64,000 bases of DNA from Desmodus rotundus. Taxonomy: Eukaryota; Chordata; Mammalia; Chiroptera; Phyllostomidae. A model generated the notes under the pieces. It saw only the letters and a program-made list of their open reading frames with translations, ran no database searches and was not told where the DNA came from. The translations under genes and the position numbers were made by a program. The stretch lies in the NCBI RefSeq assembly GCF_022682495.2, contig NC_071392.1:110350896-110414895 (forward strand). The letters run 5' to 3'. The number at the start of each line of letters is the position of its first letter. Position 1 is the stretch's first letter. Of the stretch, positions 10,730-22,364 are shown piece by piece.

Positions 10730-13165
10730 CTGTCACCCATCCCCTAAAAATAAAACTCAAGATATTTCCCTGAAATCTTTGAAAGAGTTAAAAAATTAAA
10801 GAAGCAATCTGCCTAGAATACTCCCTGTGTACCTAGACAATATCCAACCTAAGCTTTAGGTTTCATTTTTCCCTGTCTCTATTTTTTTTTTAATTAAAAA
10901 GCAGTGAGAAGCTGTAGCTATAATGAGGGGCTGTGGGAACATGCAGTTAGTTATATTGGGCTCAACGTAATGTACCATAGGAAGAGGCTACATCACCAGA
11001 ACGAATCCTAAATTAAAACTTCACTGTGAAACCAAATCTATTTCCTCGGAGCAGGCAACCTATATTATCACATTTATGGTCTGTCTCGACCTCAATTAGA
11101 CTTGAGGGTGGGGGTGGGGGAGAAAAGGGACTTCTATAATAAGCAATAATGGTATCATTATGATAAATTATGAAAACACACACTGCAATTATTAATGTGA
11201 AGAGCACATTTGTACCAGGATATAACAGTATAGATGTGTATTGTGGTGGGGGGGGGGAGTCTAAATATAGCTCAATATTCCAAGTTACTTGGCTAAAAAA
11301 GGGGATGATTTTCATAAAATGCACTGTCACATTAATGGAAGGAAAAGTATGTTCAGTTCTATTAAGGCAATGAACAAAGTCAAAGGAAACCTTCTCTAAC
11401 CTTATGATAAACCAGGAGTTCTCTACCTTGGACGACTTCAGAAGAGCCTTCCAAGTGGGGCATGAAGAGCTATTTTCCAAATATCAACCAAGGATAAGAT
11501 TCAGAAATTTGAGCTGCAAAAGATAGTACCGTTTATCCCTCTTTTTATAGACAGGGAAGTCTAAGCCAAGCGGGTTTAAGCAACTTGTCTTCGGTGGCCA
11601 AAAACACAAGGCTTCTAATTCCCACACAATCTTTGTCTTCTCCACCGTACTAAGGAGTCATTGCTAACCTGTTTGCAATGGTGATATCCTGCAGGAAGAA
11701 TGAGTTTTAGAGTCAGATTTTCCTAAATTCAAATCTGGTCCCTCTTAACTTAGCAGTCATGGAAAGTAATTTACCCTCTCTTGAGTTTTTTCCATCTATA
11801 AACTATAAACAATAACCACTTTCACACAAACATTTATGTAGAAATGTATGTATGCACATAAAGGGCAATGTTTCTAAAGTATGAGCACAGTGTGGCCCGA
11901 AACAATACGTGTAGCTTCCTACCTACCTGTCTTTGAAACACCTGCTTCAAAATCAAAGAACCTCAAGGTTGAAAAGAGTTTCCCATTCGCAGGTTTTAAA
12001 ATGCAGATCCTTTTCACTGTCAAAGTATTTGACAGACCCCCACCTCCTGCTGCACTTCTTAGTATACAGTGATTGAGAAAAGCCGCAACGACAATAAATA
12101 AATACGTTACTTTCTATTTGCTAACACATTTCACTGAATTTGTGTTTTTAACACCCATACTGATGAGAGGAGAGAGGGAAGGAGGGAGAAAGATATTGAG
12201 ACTCATTCTACAGAAAACGCGCGTGTCCATCTGGATTCATAACCCTCTTGCAGCAATTCTGAGGCACTAAGATGTTGCAGACTTCAGGAGCCCTTGGTCT
12301 GACCCAATCACCAATCTGAGGTTCGAATCCCCTTTAAAACATCTCGCTACACATAGGCTGGGGCTTTCCAAACATTTCCAGAGACAGGAATTTAAGCTCC
12401 TGTCTCTGAACTGTGCCCCTCCGTCTTTGGATCACTCAGTCCATTAAACTGAGGAGGAACCTTTCACTTCATCATTTTCTTCTACGGTCCCTAATCTTCT
12501 CCTTTTAAAGCAATATAAAACAGGTTACTCTCACTCCCACATCTGAAAAAAAAAACCTTCACATTATTTCAAGACTGTAGTCTTATTTCTTTCTTCATCT
12601 CTCATTGCCTTTTCTTTTTCAGAATAAACACTGTCAATATGGGGGAGCAAGCAAAAGAGGAGAAAGGGAGGGATGTATGCAATTAAATTCCTTCCTACCA
12701 TTGTTTGGGGATTTCACAATTTTAAAGCTTTCTGATGTCTCTAAAAATAATCACACATGTGGAATGTCACAAACCCAAGTTTGTAGAAGGATCGGTTTAA
12801 CCAATTTGAAATGCTCGGAATCATCTGCTATTAACCTTGCCTGATTACATTTGGTCAGAATAAAACGGAGTTTTCAAACATTAATTTTTACCAAATGGTA
12901 GTGGGCGGCCTGACCCAGAAGTTACAGATGAGCTGCAGTAATGAGTTTTCCCTCGCCTTTGCTGGCTGCACACTCACTGGTGACATTTTACAACTAGGAC
13001 TTCTAGCTCAATCAATATTTGCAGGCATGAAACCTGCCAAAGTTAACATCAGGGATCCCTTGCAAATTTGCTTAAGGCACCAGAACTGAAAAAGCTCACA
13101 ATCTCTAATTCTACAACTGCCATCAGCCAAAGTTCGTAACTAGGGATCAAAGTCATCACACAGAG
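10730..13165. other. Intronic sequence, mostly unassigned
   Basis: About 2.4 kb with G runs at about 11109-11120 and 11245-11255, one weak MIR and otherwise no recognisable feature. A 155-codon minus-strand frame (11013-11480) looks fortuitous. Confidence 0.5.
11690..11850 (+). repeat. MIR SINE, decayed
   Basis: GAGTTTTAGAGTCAGATTTT, then TTTACCCTCTCTTGAGTTTT and CATCTATAAACTATAAACAA keep the MIR order (head, 'cctcagtttcctcatctgtaaa', AT-rich end). Confidence 0.5.
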
Positions 13166-13169
13166 AATA

Positions 13170-13285
13170 TTCTACCCACCTCAAAGGGTTGTTGTGATGA
13201 TTAAAACACCTCACAAAAGGGCCCTGTGTAAACTCTAAAGTGCTATATAATGTAAGGAGTTATCATCATACTTTTAAAACTACCC
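13170..13285 (+). repeat. MIR SINE 3' half
   Basis: CTCAAAGGGTTGTTGTGATG followed by AAAGTGCTATATAATGTAAG is the MIR 3' portion. Confidence 0.65.
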
Positions 13286-13347
13286 TAGTGAAAATTCCAG
13301 ATATCATATATAGTTATATATTATGCCTTTATAAGACTTAAAGTTTA

Positions 13348-13567
13348 GCCCTGGCTAGTTTGGCTCAGTGGCTTGAGCACTGGCCTGCAAACCAAAGGGT
13401 TGCCGGTTCATTCCCAGTCAGGGCACATGCCTGGGTTGCGGGCCAGGTCCCCAGTAGGGGGTGTGCAAGAAGTAACCACACATTGATGTTTCTCTCCCCA
13501 TCTTTCTCCTTCCCTTCTCCTCACTCTAAGGATAAATAAATGAAATCTTAAAAAAAAAATAAAAAAG
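13348..13567 (+). mobile_element. Bat VES-type SINE
   Basis: GCCCTGGCTAGTTTGGCTCA, then GGTTGCCGGTTCATTCCCAG, the GTAACCACACATTGATGTTT body and an A-rich tail. The end of the tail is uncertain because a decayed duplication (AGACTTAAAGTTTA before; AGACATAAAGCTTTA after, at about 13585) would put it near 13584. Confidence 0.92.
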
Positions 13568-14199
13568 ATTATGTAGAAAAGACAAGACATAAAGCTTTAA
13601 AAAATATCAATGAATCATGGCAATTTACTTCTGTGTTTTTCCTGGAAGAAAAACCACAAGCCAAAAATTCCTCAAAATCTCAAAGCCTCATTTACCTAAT
13701 TCCCAATTTAAAAAATTACAGGTACTGAGACCATAATAATAACTGAAAAAATGTAGGTTTTATCAATGCCCCTAGTGGGGGGCAGGGGGTGGAATCAGTG
13801 TATCAAAAATTAAAATCACCAACAGTTTCACTTATGACCTATAACCTGATTAGCTGATTAACTAACATGGATGTGATTTACGATCTAAATTACTAGTCAT
13901 GAAGATTCTACTTAATCAATTTTTCCTACCAACATTTTTTTTACTACTTGTTAAAGCCTTAATATATATTCATATCACCCCCCAAAGGGTGTGTGGGTTT
14001 CTTTTTTAGAAATACAAGCCATACTTTAGCGTCCATGATTTACTTTGACATGTTCTCTGATTAATTCTGCAGCTGTATCAGAAAGCTGAATGTTGATTCA
14101 GTTTATTTATAAAGGCTAACAGAGGCACTGGTAAAATTTTGGAAGTAAACTACCTCCATTTTAGGAGACTTATGAATGTTTTGTCAGCTACACCAGAAC

Positions 14200-14320
14200 C
14201 ATTATAATTCATTCATTCACTCACGAAGTGTTTACTGAGCTAATCAAATCTAAACATCAGTCTGTTAGGTGCTGGAGAGAATATTAGACATCAGTCCAAA
14301 AACAATAACAGAATCACACT
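14200..14320 (-). repeat. L2 LINE 3' end, antisense
   Basis: ATTCATTCATTCACTCACGA then GTGTTTACTGAGC and TTAGGTGCTGGAGAGAATAT match reverse L2. Confidence 0.6.
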
Positions 14321-14699
14321 GATATAAAAAAAAAAAAAAGTAACATAGTACAATGCAAAGAACAGCAGACCAATAATCAGAAAAATCAAGGCTCCAGCGA
14401 ATCACTCAAGAGTCACATGACCTTAGATAAGTCAGTTATAAAAATGACACATTTACAAATGCATTTATAAAAATGCTCTGCCCTTTTCCTGATACCTCAC
14501 AGGAGTGTCTTTAGTAAGATAAGGGAAGTGAGATTATATAAGATAAAGCACTTTGAAAAAAAAAAATGAGCCTGGGATTCAATTCATCTTAATGATTGCT
14601 AACTACAAAGTCATATATATACAACAGACTTTTAGAATTACTTATAACCAACTTTTGACAAGAAATGTAATCACAATTATGATCAAAAAAGAAAAAATA

Positions 14700-15995
14700 C
14701 TGAGTCAGCCATAAGCATATAAAAAGGGATCCAATCTAATTAGAAATCAGGGAAATGTACATGAAAGACTCCAAATAGCCAAGGCAATTTCAAGAAAGAA
14801 GAACAAAGCTGAAGGCATCACACTCCCTGGTTTCAAACTATGTTACAAAGCTATAGTAATTAAAACAGTATGGTATCAGCATAAAAAGAGACACAAAGAT
14901 CAACAGAACACAACAAAGAGCCCAGAAATAAACCTACACATATATGGTCAATTAATTTACAACAAAAGAGCCAAGAATATACAATAAAGGACAGTCTCTG
15001 CAATAAATGATGATGGGAAATTGGACAGTTACATGCAAAAGAATGAAACTGGACCACTGTCTTACATCATTCACTAAAATTTACTGAAAATGGATTAAAG
15101 AGAATGTAAGACTTGAAATCACAAAACTCCTAGAAGAAAACATAGGTGGTAAGCTCCTCAACAAAGGTCTTAGTGATGATTGTTCTTATCTGACACCAAA
15201 AGCAAAAGCAACAAAAGCAAAAACAAACAAGTGAAACTACATCAAACTGAAAAGCTCCTGCCCAAGAAAGGAAACCATCCACAAAATGAAAATTCAGCCG
15301 ACTGAAAGGAAGAAAATATGTGCAAGTCATGTAGCTAATAAGGGGCTAGTATTCAAAATATATAAAGAATTCAACAGCAAACCAACAATCCAATTAAAAA
15401 ATGGGCAGAAGACCTAGACATTTTTTCCGAAGAAGACATACACGTGACCAACAAGTACATAAAAGGATACTCTCCAACATTAATCATCATGGACGTGTAA
15501 GTCAAAACCACAATGAGATTATCTCCTCACACCCATCAGAATGGCTATTATCAGAAAGACTAGAAATAACAAGTGTTGGTGAGGGTGTGGAAAAAAAGGA
15601 ACCTTTGTGCACTGCTGGTAGGGATGTACATTAGTGCAGCCGCTATGGAAAACAGTATGGAGGTCCCTCGAAAACTAAACATAGAATTACACATGGACCA
15701 GCAGTTCCAATTCTGGGTGTTTATCCAAGGCGATGAAAACACTAACTTGGGACGTGCCTGCACTCCCACCTTCACTGCAGTGTTGTTTACAACAGCCAAG
15801 ACAGGAAACAACGGAAGTGTCCCCCGACGGGCCAATGCACACAGAAATCGGACAACAATCGAGGGCATTATGCTAACCTCTCTTATATGTGGAATCTTAA
15901 AAATATAGAGAAATACAAATAAAAATATCTGCTGATGTAAATAAAACCGATTTCATAGATACACAGATTCGTGGTTGCCAGAGGTAGGTGACTGT
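14700..15995 (+). mobile_element. L1 LINE ORF2 3' part, 5'-truncated
   Basis: Translated pieces across all three frames follow the C-terminal third of L1 ORF2: the '[15 protein letters not shown]' region near 14850-14895, 'INHHGRVSQNHNEI' at about 15480-15515 and the '[10 protein letters not shown]' zinc-knuckle-side region near 15575-15600. Many stops and indels break the frame. It ends near the 'cttatatgtggaatctt' region typical of L1 copies. An older L1 fragment seems fused at 14700-14765. Confidence 0.85.
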
Positions 15996-16009
15996 TTGCA
16001 CATAAAAAC

Positions 16010-16404
16010 CATGATATCATCAGATTGGCAAAAGTGAAAAAAATAAAAAGCTGGCAATACCATGTGTTAGTGAGGCTGTGGAGAAACAGGAACTGTTCAA
16101 CCTTGCTGAGTGGAAGGGGTGGAAATGAGTACAGAGCTAATTTGTGATACCGAATGACACTTCAGAAACATGCAGTCTGTGACTATCCTAGCAATTCTAC
16201 CCTTATGTACAATTACTAACATTAGAGGAATTCCCAGACATATGTACGAGGAGATATTTAACAAATATTCACTGGAGCATAGAAGAAAAAAGAAAATTTC
16301 AAATATCAAGGAATGCATACTGAGTAGTAATAGTCAAACAAATGCATAGCAATAATAATCACCAAGTTCAGGATACTAATTACTTCTAAGTAGGATAATA
16401 AAGC
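16010..16404 (+). mobile_element. Old L1 fragment, left part
   Basis: CAGATTGGCAAAAGTGAAAA, then GTTAGTGAGGCTGTGGAGAA and AGCAATTCTACCCTTATGTA are decayed L1 ORF2 3' sequence. It is continued after the DNAJA1 retrocopy. Confidence 0.7.
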
Positions 16405-16415
16405 AATTGGATTAG

Positions 16416-17069
<654 letters not shown>

Positions 17070-17082
17070 AATTGGATTAGGG

Positions 17083-17200
17083 AGGGTTACACAATAAAAT
17101 GGGATTAGGGGAGGGTACACAGGAGACTTCAATTGTATTTATAATATCTCATTTCTTAAAAAAGATCTAAATTAAATTTGGCAAAATGACATGTTTATGC
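17083..17200 (+). mobile_element. Old L1 3' UTR, continuation after retrocopy
   Basis: GGTACACAGGAGACTTCAAT then ATCTCATTTCTTAAAAAAGA is the usual end of an old L1 3' UTR. It is the right-hand part of the element interrupted at 16404. Confidence 0.6.
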
Positions 17201-18345
17201 ACACACCTGGGGGGGAGGGGAGGGAGAACGCTAGAAGCTGGCAGGGACCATGCAAAGCAAGTCAAGCCCAGATGGTTGTAATCCCTTGATATTGTCACTG
17301 TTTATTTAAGGTCAAGGGTTTATGATACATATTGTGTGCCTTCATCTCAAAAGATGTTTCACAAAGTTACTCCAGCAGGGAGACAAAGAAATGTGGATGA
17401 ATGGCGGTACAGATACGTAGATCCACAACTGGTTGAACATCCAGAGTGTGAGCAGTTAGAGACCTTTGTTTAAACTCAAAATAGCAAATATATAAAGTCC
17501 CTATTGTGGAAAATGTTACTTAAAAACAACTCATTCGGAGAAAAGCTGATGGTTTTAGTAAATTTCAAATTCAATGAATCAACAGGATGATTGACTATAA
17601 TTTTTAAAAGCTAATTCATATTAAAGGTGTATTATTAGAAGCACAACATCCAATTCAGCTCCAGTCCCAAGAAACTGACTAAGTTAGTCACCTCACTTTA
17701 AAAGAAGGCATTATAATTTAAATAATGCATGAACGGGATAGTAAAGGGTCTGAAAACCTTGCTATAGAAAAAAATCAATAAGGGAATCAGAGAAGATTCG
17801 AAGAGGGACCCGGGAGTCACCTTCAGTTATTGTATTTAAACAATTCCTTGGAACGGGGAAAATACTTTTGGTGCTACCATGAATAGCAGCTCACTTTCCT
17901 TTCCCCTTCATTCCAGCTAGAGAAATCCCACTCAAGCCTTAAGCCCCAGCTCAATGTCACCTTCTCTAAGAGTCTTCCAAATACTCCAGTTAAGACCTCT
18001 GAGCTTCCATACTCTATCAGCACACAACACATGCACTAATAAACCTCCACCTCCTCCACTCCATCAAGGTAGGCATCCTGGGATCCGACCCTTATACCTA
18101 ATACCGCTGCACCTAACAGTGCCCAGCTCACAGCAGGCACTGAACCCATGTTGCTACACTGAGAGACAACAGAAGACAGCTAAACCAATGAACTACAGGA
18201 ATCATAACTTACTATTAGCAAATGTGTCCAATGTGAACACATTCTCAGAGTTCCTTGGGTCCTCAGGGTGACTGCAGCCAGGCAGAATTCATCTGCTCTA
18301 CACACCTATAAATTTAATCATCTTATGCTACCCTGGGCTGTATTC
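17201..18345. other. Intronic sequence, no element recognised
   Basis: No convincing repeat family or exon was seen here. Confidence 0.45.
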
Positions 18346-18349
18346 TATA

Positions 18350-18472
18350 CGAGGGTGGGCAAAAGGAGGTTTACCACTGTGAGCACATGAAACAGAGTTT
18401 ATTCTTATATTATCATTTATTAATTATTGTATTATTTATACTACAACTGTAAACCCACTTTTGCCCACTTTG
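18350..18472. mobile_element. TA-flanked palindromic MITE, copy 3
   Basis: 123 bp flanked by TA (18348-18349, 18473-18474). Left CGAGGGTGGGCAAAAGGAGG; right, inverted, CAAAGTGGGCAAAAGTGGG. Core ACAGAGTTTATTCTTATATT matches copy 1 in the same orientation. Confidence 0.88.
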
Positions 18473-18539
18473 TATATAGCTTAGTAAATTTTCTAATGGT
18501 TGCCATCAAGTGATATTCAAAGACTAAGAATAGTAAGAT

Positions 18540-18660
18540 GCAGATTCAGACAAAGAACATCAGTACAACCTCTTAATTTAGAGAGAATAAACTGAGACTC
18601 AAGGGAGTGACCAGACTTGAACCTGCGTGTGCATTCTAACCCTCCGTTTTGTAGGAGCAG
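18540..18660 (-). repeat. MIR SINE fragment
   Basis: GAGAATAAACTGAGACTCAA and CAGACTTGAACCTGCGTGTG are antisense MIR core and head. Confidence 0.6.
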
Positions 18661-20395
18661 GGCACACGACCTCCGGGACTCCTTTCCTTAGTTACAACCT
18701 CGGAAACTAGCATCGCAAAGGCATAACTGCATCATCTCTCCATGCTGCCATCACCTTTCCACCACATCAGAACTCCCGCTACTTTTCTGCCTGCGCCTTT
18801 AGCCAGGAAAACTCCTCTCTGTAGTTGCTCCCTGCTTACGTGGACGTTCCCTGCCCAGAAGAGCTTACTGCCACCTGTCTAGATGGTTTCAGTAAGAACT
18901 CCCTGCCCCATATCATTTGGTGAACCCACACTGAGCCCAGGGGGGTGGGCTTTGGGGGGGGGGTGAAGACCTACCATTAACACCAGTCCATGTTGAATCT
19001 TTAAACATTAAATAACAAATTAATGTGCCAACTATTTAAAATTATTTGTTATTTTAAACCAAGGCTCAGAAACAAGAAATTCACTTCTATTCAGGGTGAC
19101 ACAAAGGCCGTATACTTTGTAAGTATATGTCTCAGAAGTCGGGGTGCAGTGTGTGTGTCCAGCAACCCTGCAGTGGCTTTGCGAGTTACATGGCAAAACT
19201 ATTACATTAAATTATGCTGACCAAGAGGTCTCCAGACAGTGGAATACTGCCTCTAGGAATGAACGATTTCATTAAGACTAAAGTGGGGCAAGGAAGTCTT
19301 TACTTTGTAAGTTGCCTCTACGGTCATCACTGAGAGTCAAAGTGGCATTCCTCTTCCAGGCGTGGTTGGGGAGGAAGGGGTACACCAGCGGGAAGACAGA
19401 TGGGAAAGAAAAAAGTGAAGACACTGGGAAAATGAGCGGGGGAGTGAATGATCTGGGACTGAGGAAGTGAGAACCAGATCATAAGTGAGACACAAATCAT
19501 TTTATTCGTCTACAAAATTCAGGCCTTCCACAGGCACTCATTAACTCTTTAATGGTAACGACATGGTTTTCATCTCAGGAGCCTAGGAGGACATTAACTA
19601 TTACCCTTATTTCTTTTAAAGCTTAAAGCTTATCCACTTAAGTCTGTTATATAACAGCTGTCACACTGATTTCAAGGAAGACAGAACTCACATGAAACTT
19701 TACCTCGAGTATCTTGTTAAAAAAAGAGTATTTTTCAACATTATAGGTAATACTCGAGAGTCTGAAAACAGAGTCTGAACACACAGCATGACATTACAAG
19801 ATACTTTCCAGCACCTGGGTGCTGATTTACCTAGCTCTCGGCCTGACTGTAGCACCTGGTGTAACGGCCTCAATACACGCCTGTTGATGAGTCCATCAAA
19901 AACAATGAAAAGAAACAGTTTCATGTCTGCTTTTGTCTAAGATGCGCTTTACTATCCTCAACTCAAAGGTTTTACTATTTCTAGAAGCTCTATAGTTTTA
20001 GAAATAGTAAAAGTCAGCAAAATACCTCCATTCCCAATAAAGACAATGATGGTGAATGAGTTATTTTTAGAGTTGGAAATATTCCCTCCACATAGCCACA
20101 GAGCACGTGGACCACCTGTCCACTTGAAGTACAATCAGAAGGGATTCTCTGATAGCCTGGGCACCACCCACAAATTCCCACTACAAGCTCTGTCCCCACC
20201 ACCACAGCGCTCTGTCAGGAGGCCATAAAATTGACTTAAAAGTGATTTTAAATTAATAAATGCTCACTTCAAGAACATTTTAGGATGCTCAATTTCCTAG
20301 CGATAACATCTAGTAGACCACATAAGACAAAATATGTATCTTTCTGGGCAGGAAAAAACTACCAAGGGCTAAAATAATTAAATGAGTATCTTATA
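18661..20395. other. Intronic sequence, mostly unassigned
   Basis: Contains a G-rich run near 18950-18962 and one perfect inverted repeat (listed separately). No coding exon or named repeat was recognised. Confidence 0.45.
19970..20012. repeat. Perfect 14-bp inverted repeat (hairpin)
   Basis: TTTTACTATTTCTA (19970-19983) and TAGAAATAGTAAAA (19999-20012) are exact reverse complements around a 15-base spacer. Confidence 0.9.
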
Positions 20396-20469
20396 CAGAT
20401 AGATACATAGATAGATAGATGACTGATAGATAAGACAGATGATAGATAGATAGATAGATAGATAGATAA
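20396..20469. repeat. (GATA)n microsatellite
   Basis: About 18 GATA-type units with a few interruptions. It lies 28 bp from the left duplication of the ORF2-less L1 element. Confidence 0.93.
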
Positions 20470-20517
20470 TTGTCTTGAACCATCTCCCCACCTTTTAAAA
20501 GTTTTCTTTGGGAGAAC

Positions 20518-20528
20518 CAAGATGGCGG
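20518..20528 (+). promoter_or_regulatory. YY1-type site at L1 5' end
   Basis: CAAGATGGCGG lies eight bases inside the element. A YY1 site (AAGATGGC) in the same place sets transcription initiation of primate L1, so this end is probably a genuine, full-length 5' end. Confidence 0.6.
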
Positions 20529-21258
20529 TGTAGGTAGACACACTGCGCCTCCTCGCACAACCAGAACTGACAGAGAATCGAAGGGCAAGGAGGTCCAACA
20601 CCAAGGAAACACAAAATAAACATTCATCCAGACTGGTAGGAGGGGCGGAGAGGGGCACCGGGGTGGAGAGGACTCGCGTGGCTGTGGCGGGACCGAGACT
20701 GGTGGAGTGTGGGACAAACGGCGCAGGCAGTCTGACCACTAGCAGACCCTGCGGCCCCACATTGGCACAGATAAACCCAGAGGGCCGGACTCAGAGTGGC
20801 GGAGAGCGGGGCAGGCTGAGCAGTGGGTAGCACCCCGCGGCCCCACATTCGTGCATAGATAAACAGGGGGAATGGCGGGGAGCAAAGCAGACTGCGCAAC
20901 CCAGGGCTCCAGCTCGGGGGAAATAAAGCCTCAAACCTCTGATTGAAAGCGCCCATGGGGGTTGGGGCGGCAGCAGGAGACTCCCAGCCTCACAGGAGAG
21001 GTCGTTGGAGAGACCCACAGGGGCCTAGAGTGTGCACAGGCCCACCCACTCGGGAACCAGCACCAGAGGGGCACAGTTTGATTGTGGGTATCGGAGTGAA
21101 AGATTGAAATCCAGAGGAGAGTGAGGCAGGTGCCATTGCTCCCTCTCGGCCCCTCCCCCACGTACAGGTCACTGCGCAGTGACCAGCATTACCCCGCCCC
21201 GTGAACACCTAAGGCTCCGCCCCTTAAAGTAACAGACTGCAAGACAAAAAAAAAAAAA

Positions 21259-21957
21259 ATGGCCCAAATGACAGAACACTTCAAAGCTCCAGAAAAAATA
21301 CAACTAAGCAACAAAGAGATAGCCAACCTATCGGATGCACAGTTCAAAACACTGGTTATCAAGATGCTCACAGAATTGGTTGAATCTATTCTAAAACCAG
21401 ATGAAAAAATGAAGCCTATGCTAAGAGAAACAAAGGAAAATGTACAAGGAACCAATAGTGATGCGAAGGAAACTGGGACTCAAATCAATGGTGTGGACCA
21501 GAAGGAAGAAAGAAACATCCAACCAGAAAAGAATGAAGAAACAAGAACTCGGAAAAATGAGGAGAGGCTTAGGAACCTCCAGGACATCTTGAAACGTTCC
21601 AACATCTGAATTATAGGGGTGCCAGAAAGAGAAGAGGAAGAACAAAAAATTGAAAACTTATTTGAACAAATAATGAAGGAGAACTTCCCTAATCTGGCAA
21701 AGGAAATAGACTTCCAGGAAGTCCAGGAAGCTCAGAGAGTCCCAAAGAAGCTGGACCCAAGGAGGAACACACCAAGGCACATCATCATTACATTACCCAA
21801 GATTCAATGCAAGGACCTACATCCAAGATTACTGTATCCAGCAAAGCTATCATTTAGAATGGAAGGGAAGATAAAGTGCTTCTCAGATAAGGTCAAGTTA
21901 AAGAAGTTCATCATCACCAAGCCCTTATTATATGAAATGTTAAAGGGAGTTACCTAA
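21259..21957 (+). pseudogene. L1 ORF1 with nonsense codon and central deletion
   Basis: The frame opens MAQMTEHFKAPEKIQLSNKE and is a 232-residue relative of L1 ORF1p, the RNA-binding chaperone that coats L1 RNA. Codon 117 is TGA (21607-21609), where the family has Arg (CGA), so it looks like a CpG transition. Downstream the frame stays open through GVPEREEEEQ, then the RRM motif TPRHIIITLPK. About 50 family residues are missing between the RRM strand and the C-terminal motif RLLYPAKLSFRMEGKIKCF. The join keeps frame. The N-terminal coiled-coil region is also shorter than usual. Normal mammalian ORF1p is about 320-370 residues. The stop makes this copy unable to give full-length protein. Confidence 0.85.
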
Positions 21958-22099
21958 GAAAAAGAAGATCAAAAATAGGAACAGTAAAAATGACAGCAAA
22001 CTCAGTTATTAACGACCACACCTAACACAAAAATAAGAGCAAACTAGGCAAACAACTAGAACAGGAACAGAACCATAGAGAAGGAGATCACATGGAGGG

Positions 22100-22320
22100 T
22101 TGTCAGTAGGGGAGTGGGAGGGGGAGGGGGGGGAAAGGTACAGAGAATAAGTAGCATAGATGATAGGTGGAAAATAGACAGGGGGAGGGTAAGAATAGTG
22201 TAGGAAATGTAGAAGCCAAAGAACTTATAAGTATGACCCATGGACATGAACTACAGGGGGGGAATGTGGGAGGGAGGGGGTGGGGAGGATGGAGTGGAGT
22301 GGGGGGGGAATGGGACAACT
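22100..22320 (+). repeat. G-rich tracts in L1-type 3' UTR
   Basis: Two clusters (about 22109-22136 and 22253-22313) have many runs of three to nine G. G-rich polypurine tracts with quadruplex potential are a known feature of mammalian L1 3' UTRs. Confidence 0.8.
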
Positions 22321-22364
22321 GTAATAGCATAATCAATAAATATATTAAAAAAAAGTTTTCTTTG

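Larger units (their letters stand above)
20511..22350 (+). mobile_element. Complete ORF2-less L1 element (HAL1-like)
   Basis: A 1,840-bp element lies between perfect 14-bp duplications AAAAGTTTTCTTTG (20497-20510 and 22351-22364). It has an L1-type 5' end (GGAGAACCAAGATGGCGG), a ~750-bp GC-rich 5' UTR and an ORF1 at 21259-21957. It then goes straight to a ~390-bp 3' UTR with G-rich tracts, AATAAA at 22335-22340 and an A-rich tail. No part of ORF2 (endonuclease or reverse transcriptase) is present. This is the layout of 'half-L1' (HAL1) elements, which depend on L1 proteins supplied in trans. A single internally deleted L1 copy is the alternative. The duplication shows that this exact form was inserted, unless the deletion came later. 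Confidence 0.85.

Noticed and set aside
11013..11480. 155-codon minus-strand open frame
   Set aside because: Includes stretches coded by G-run microsatellites (Pro runs) and has no recognisable homology.
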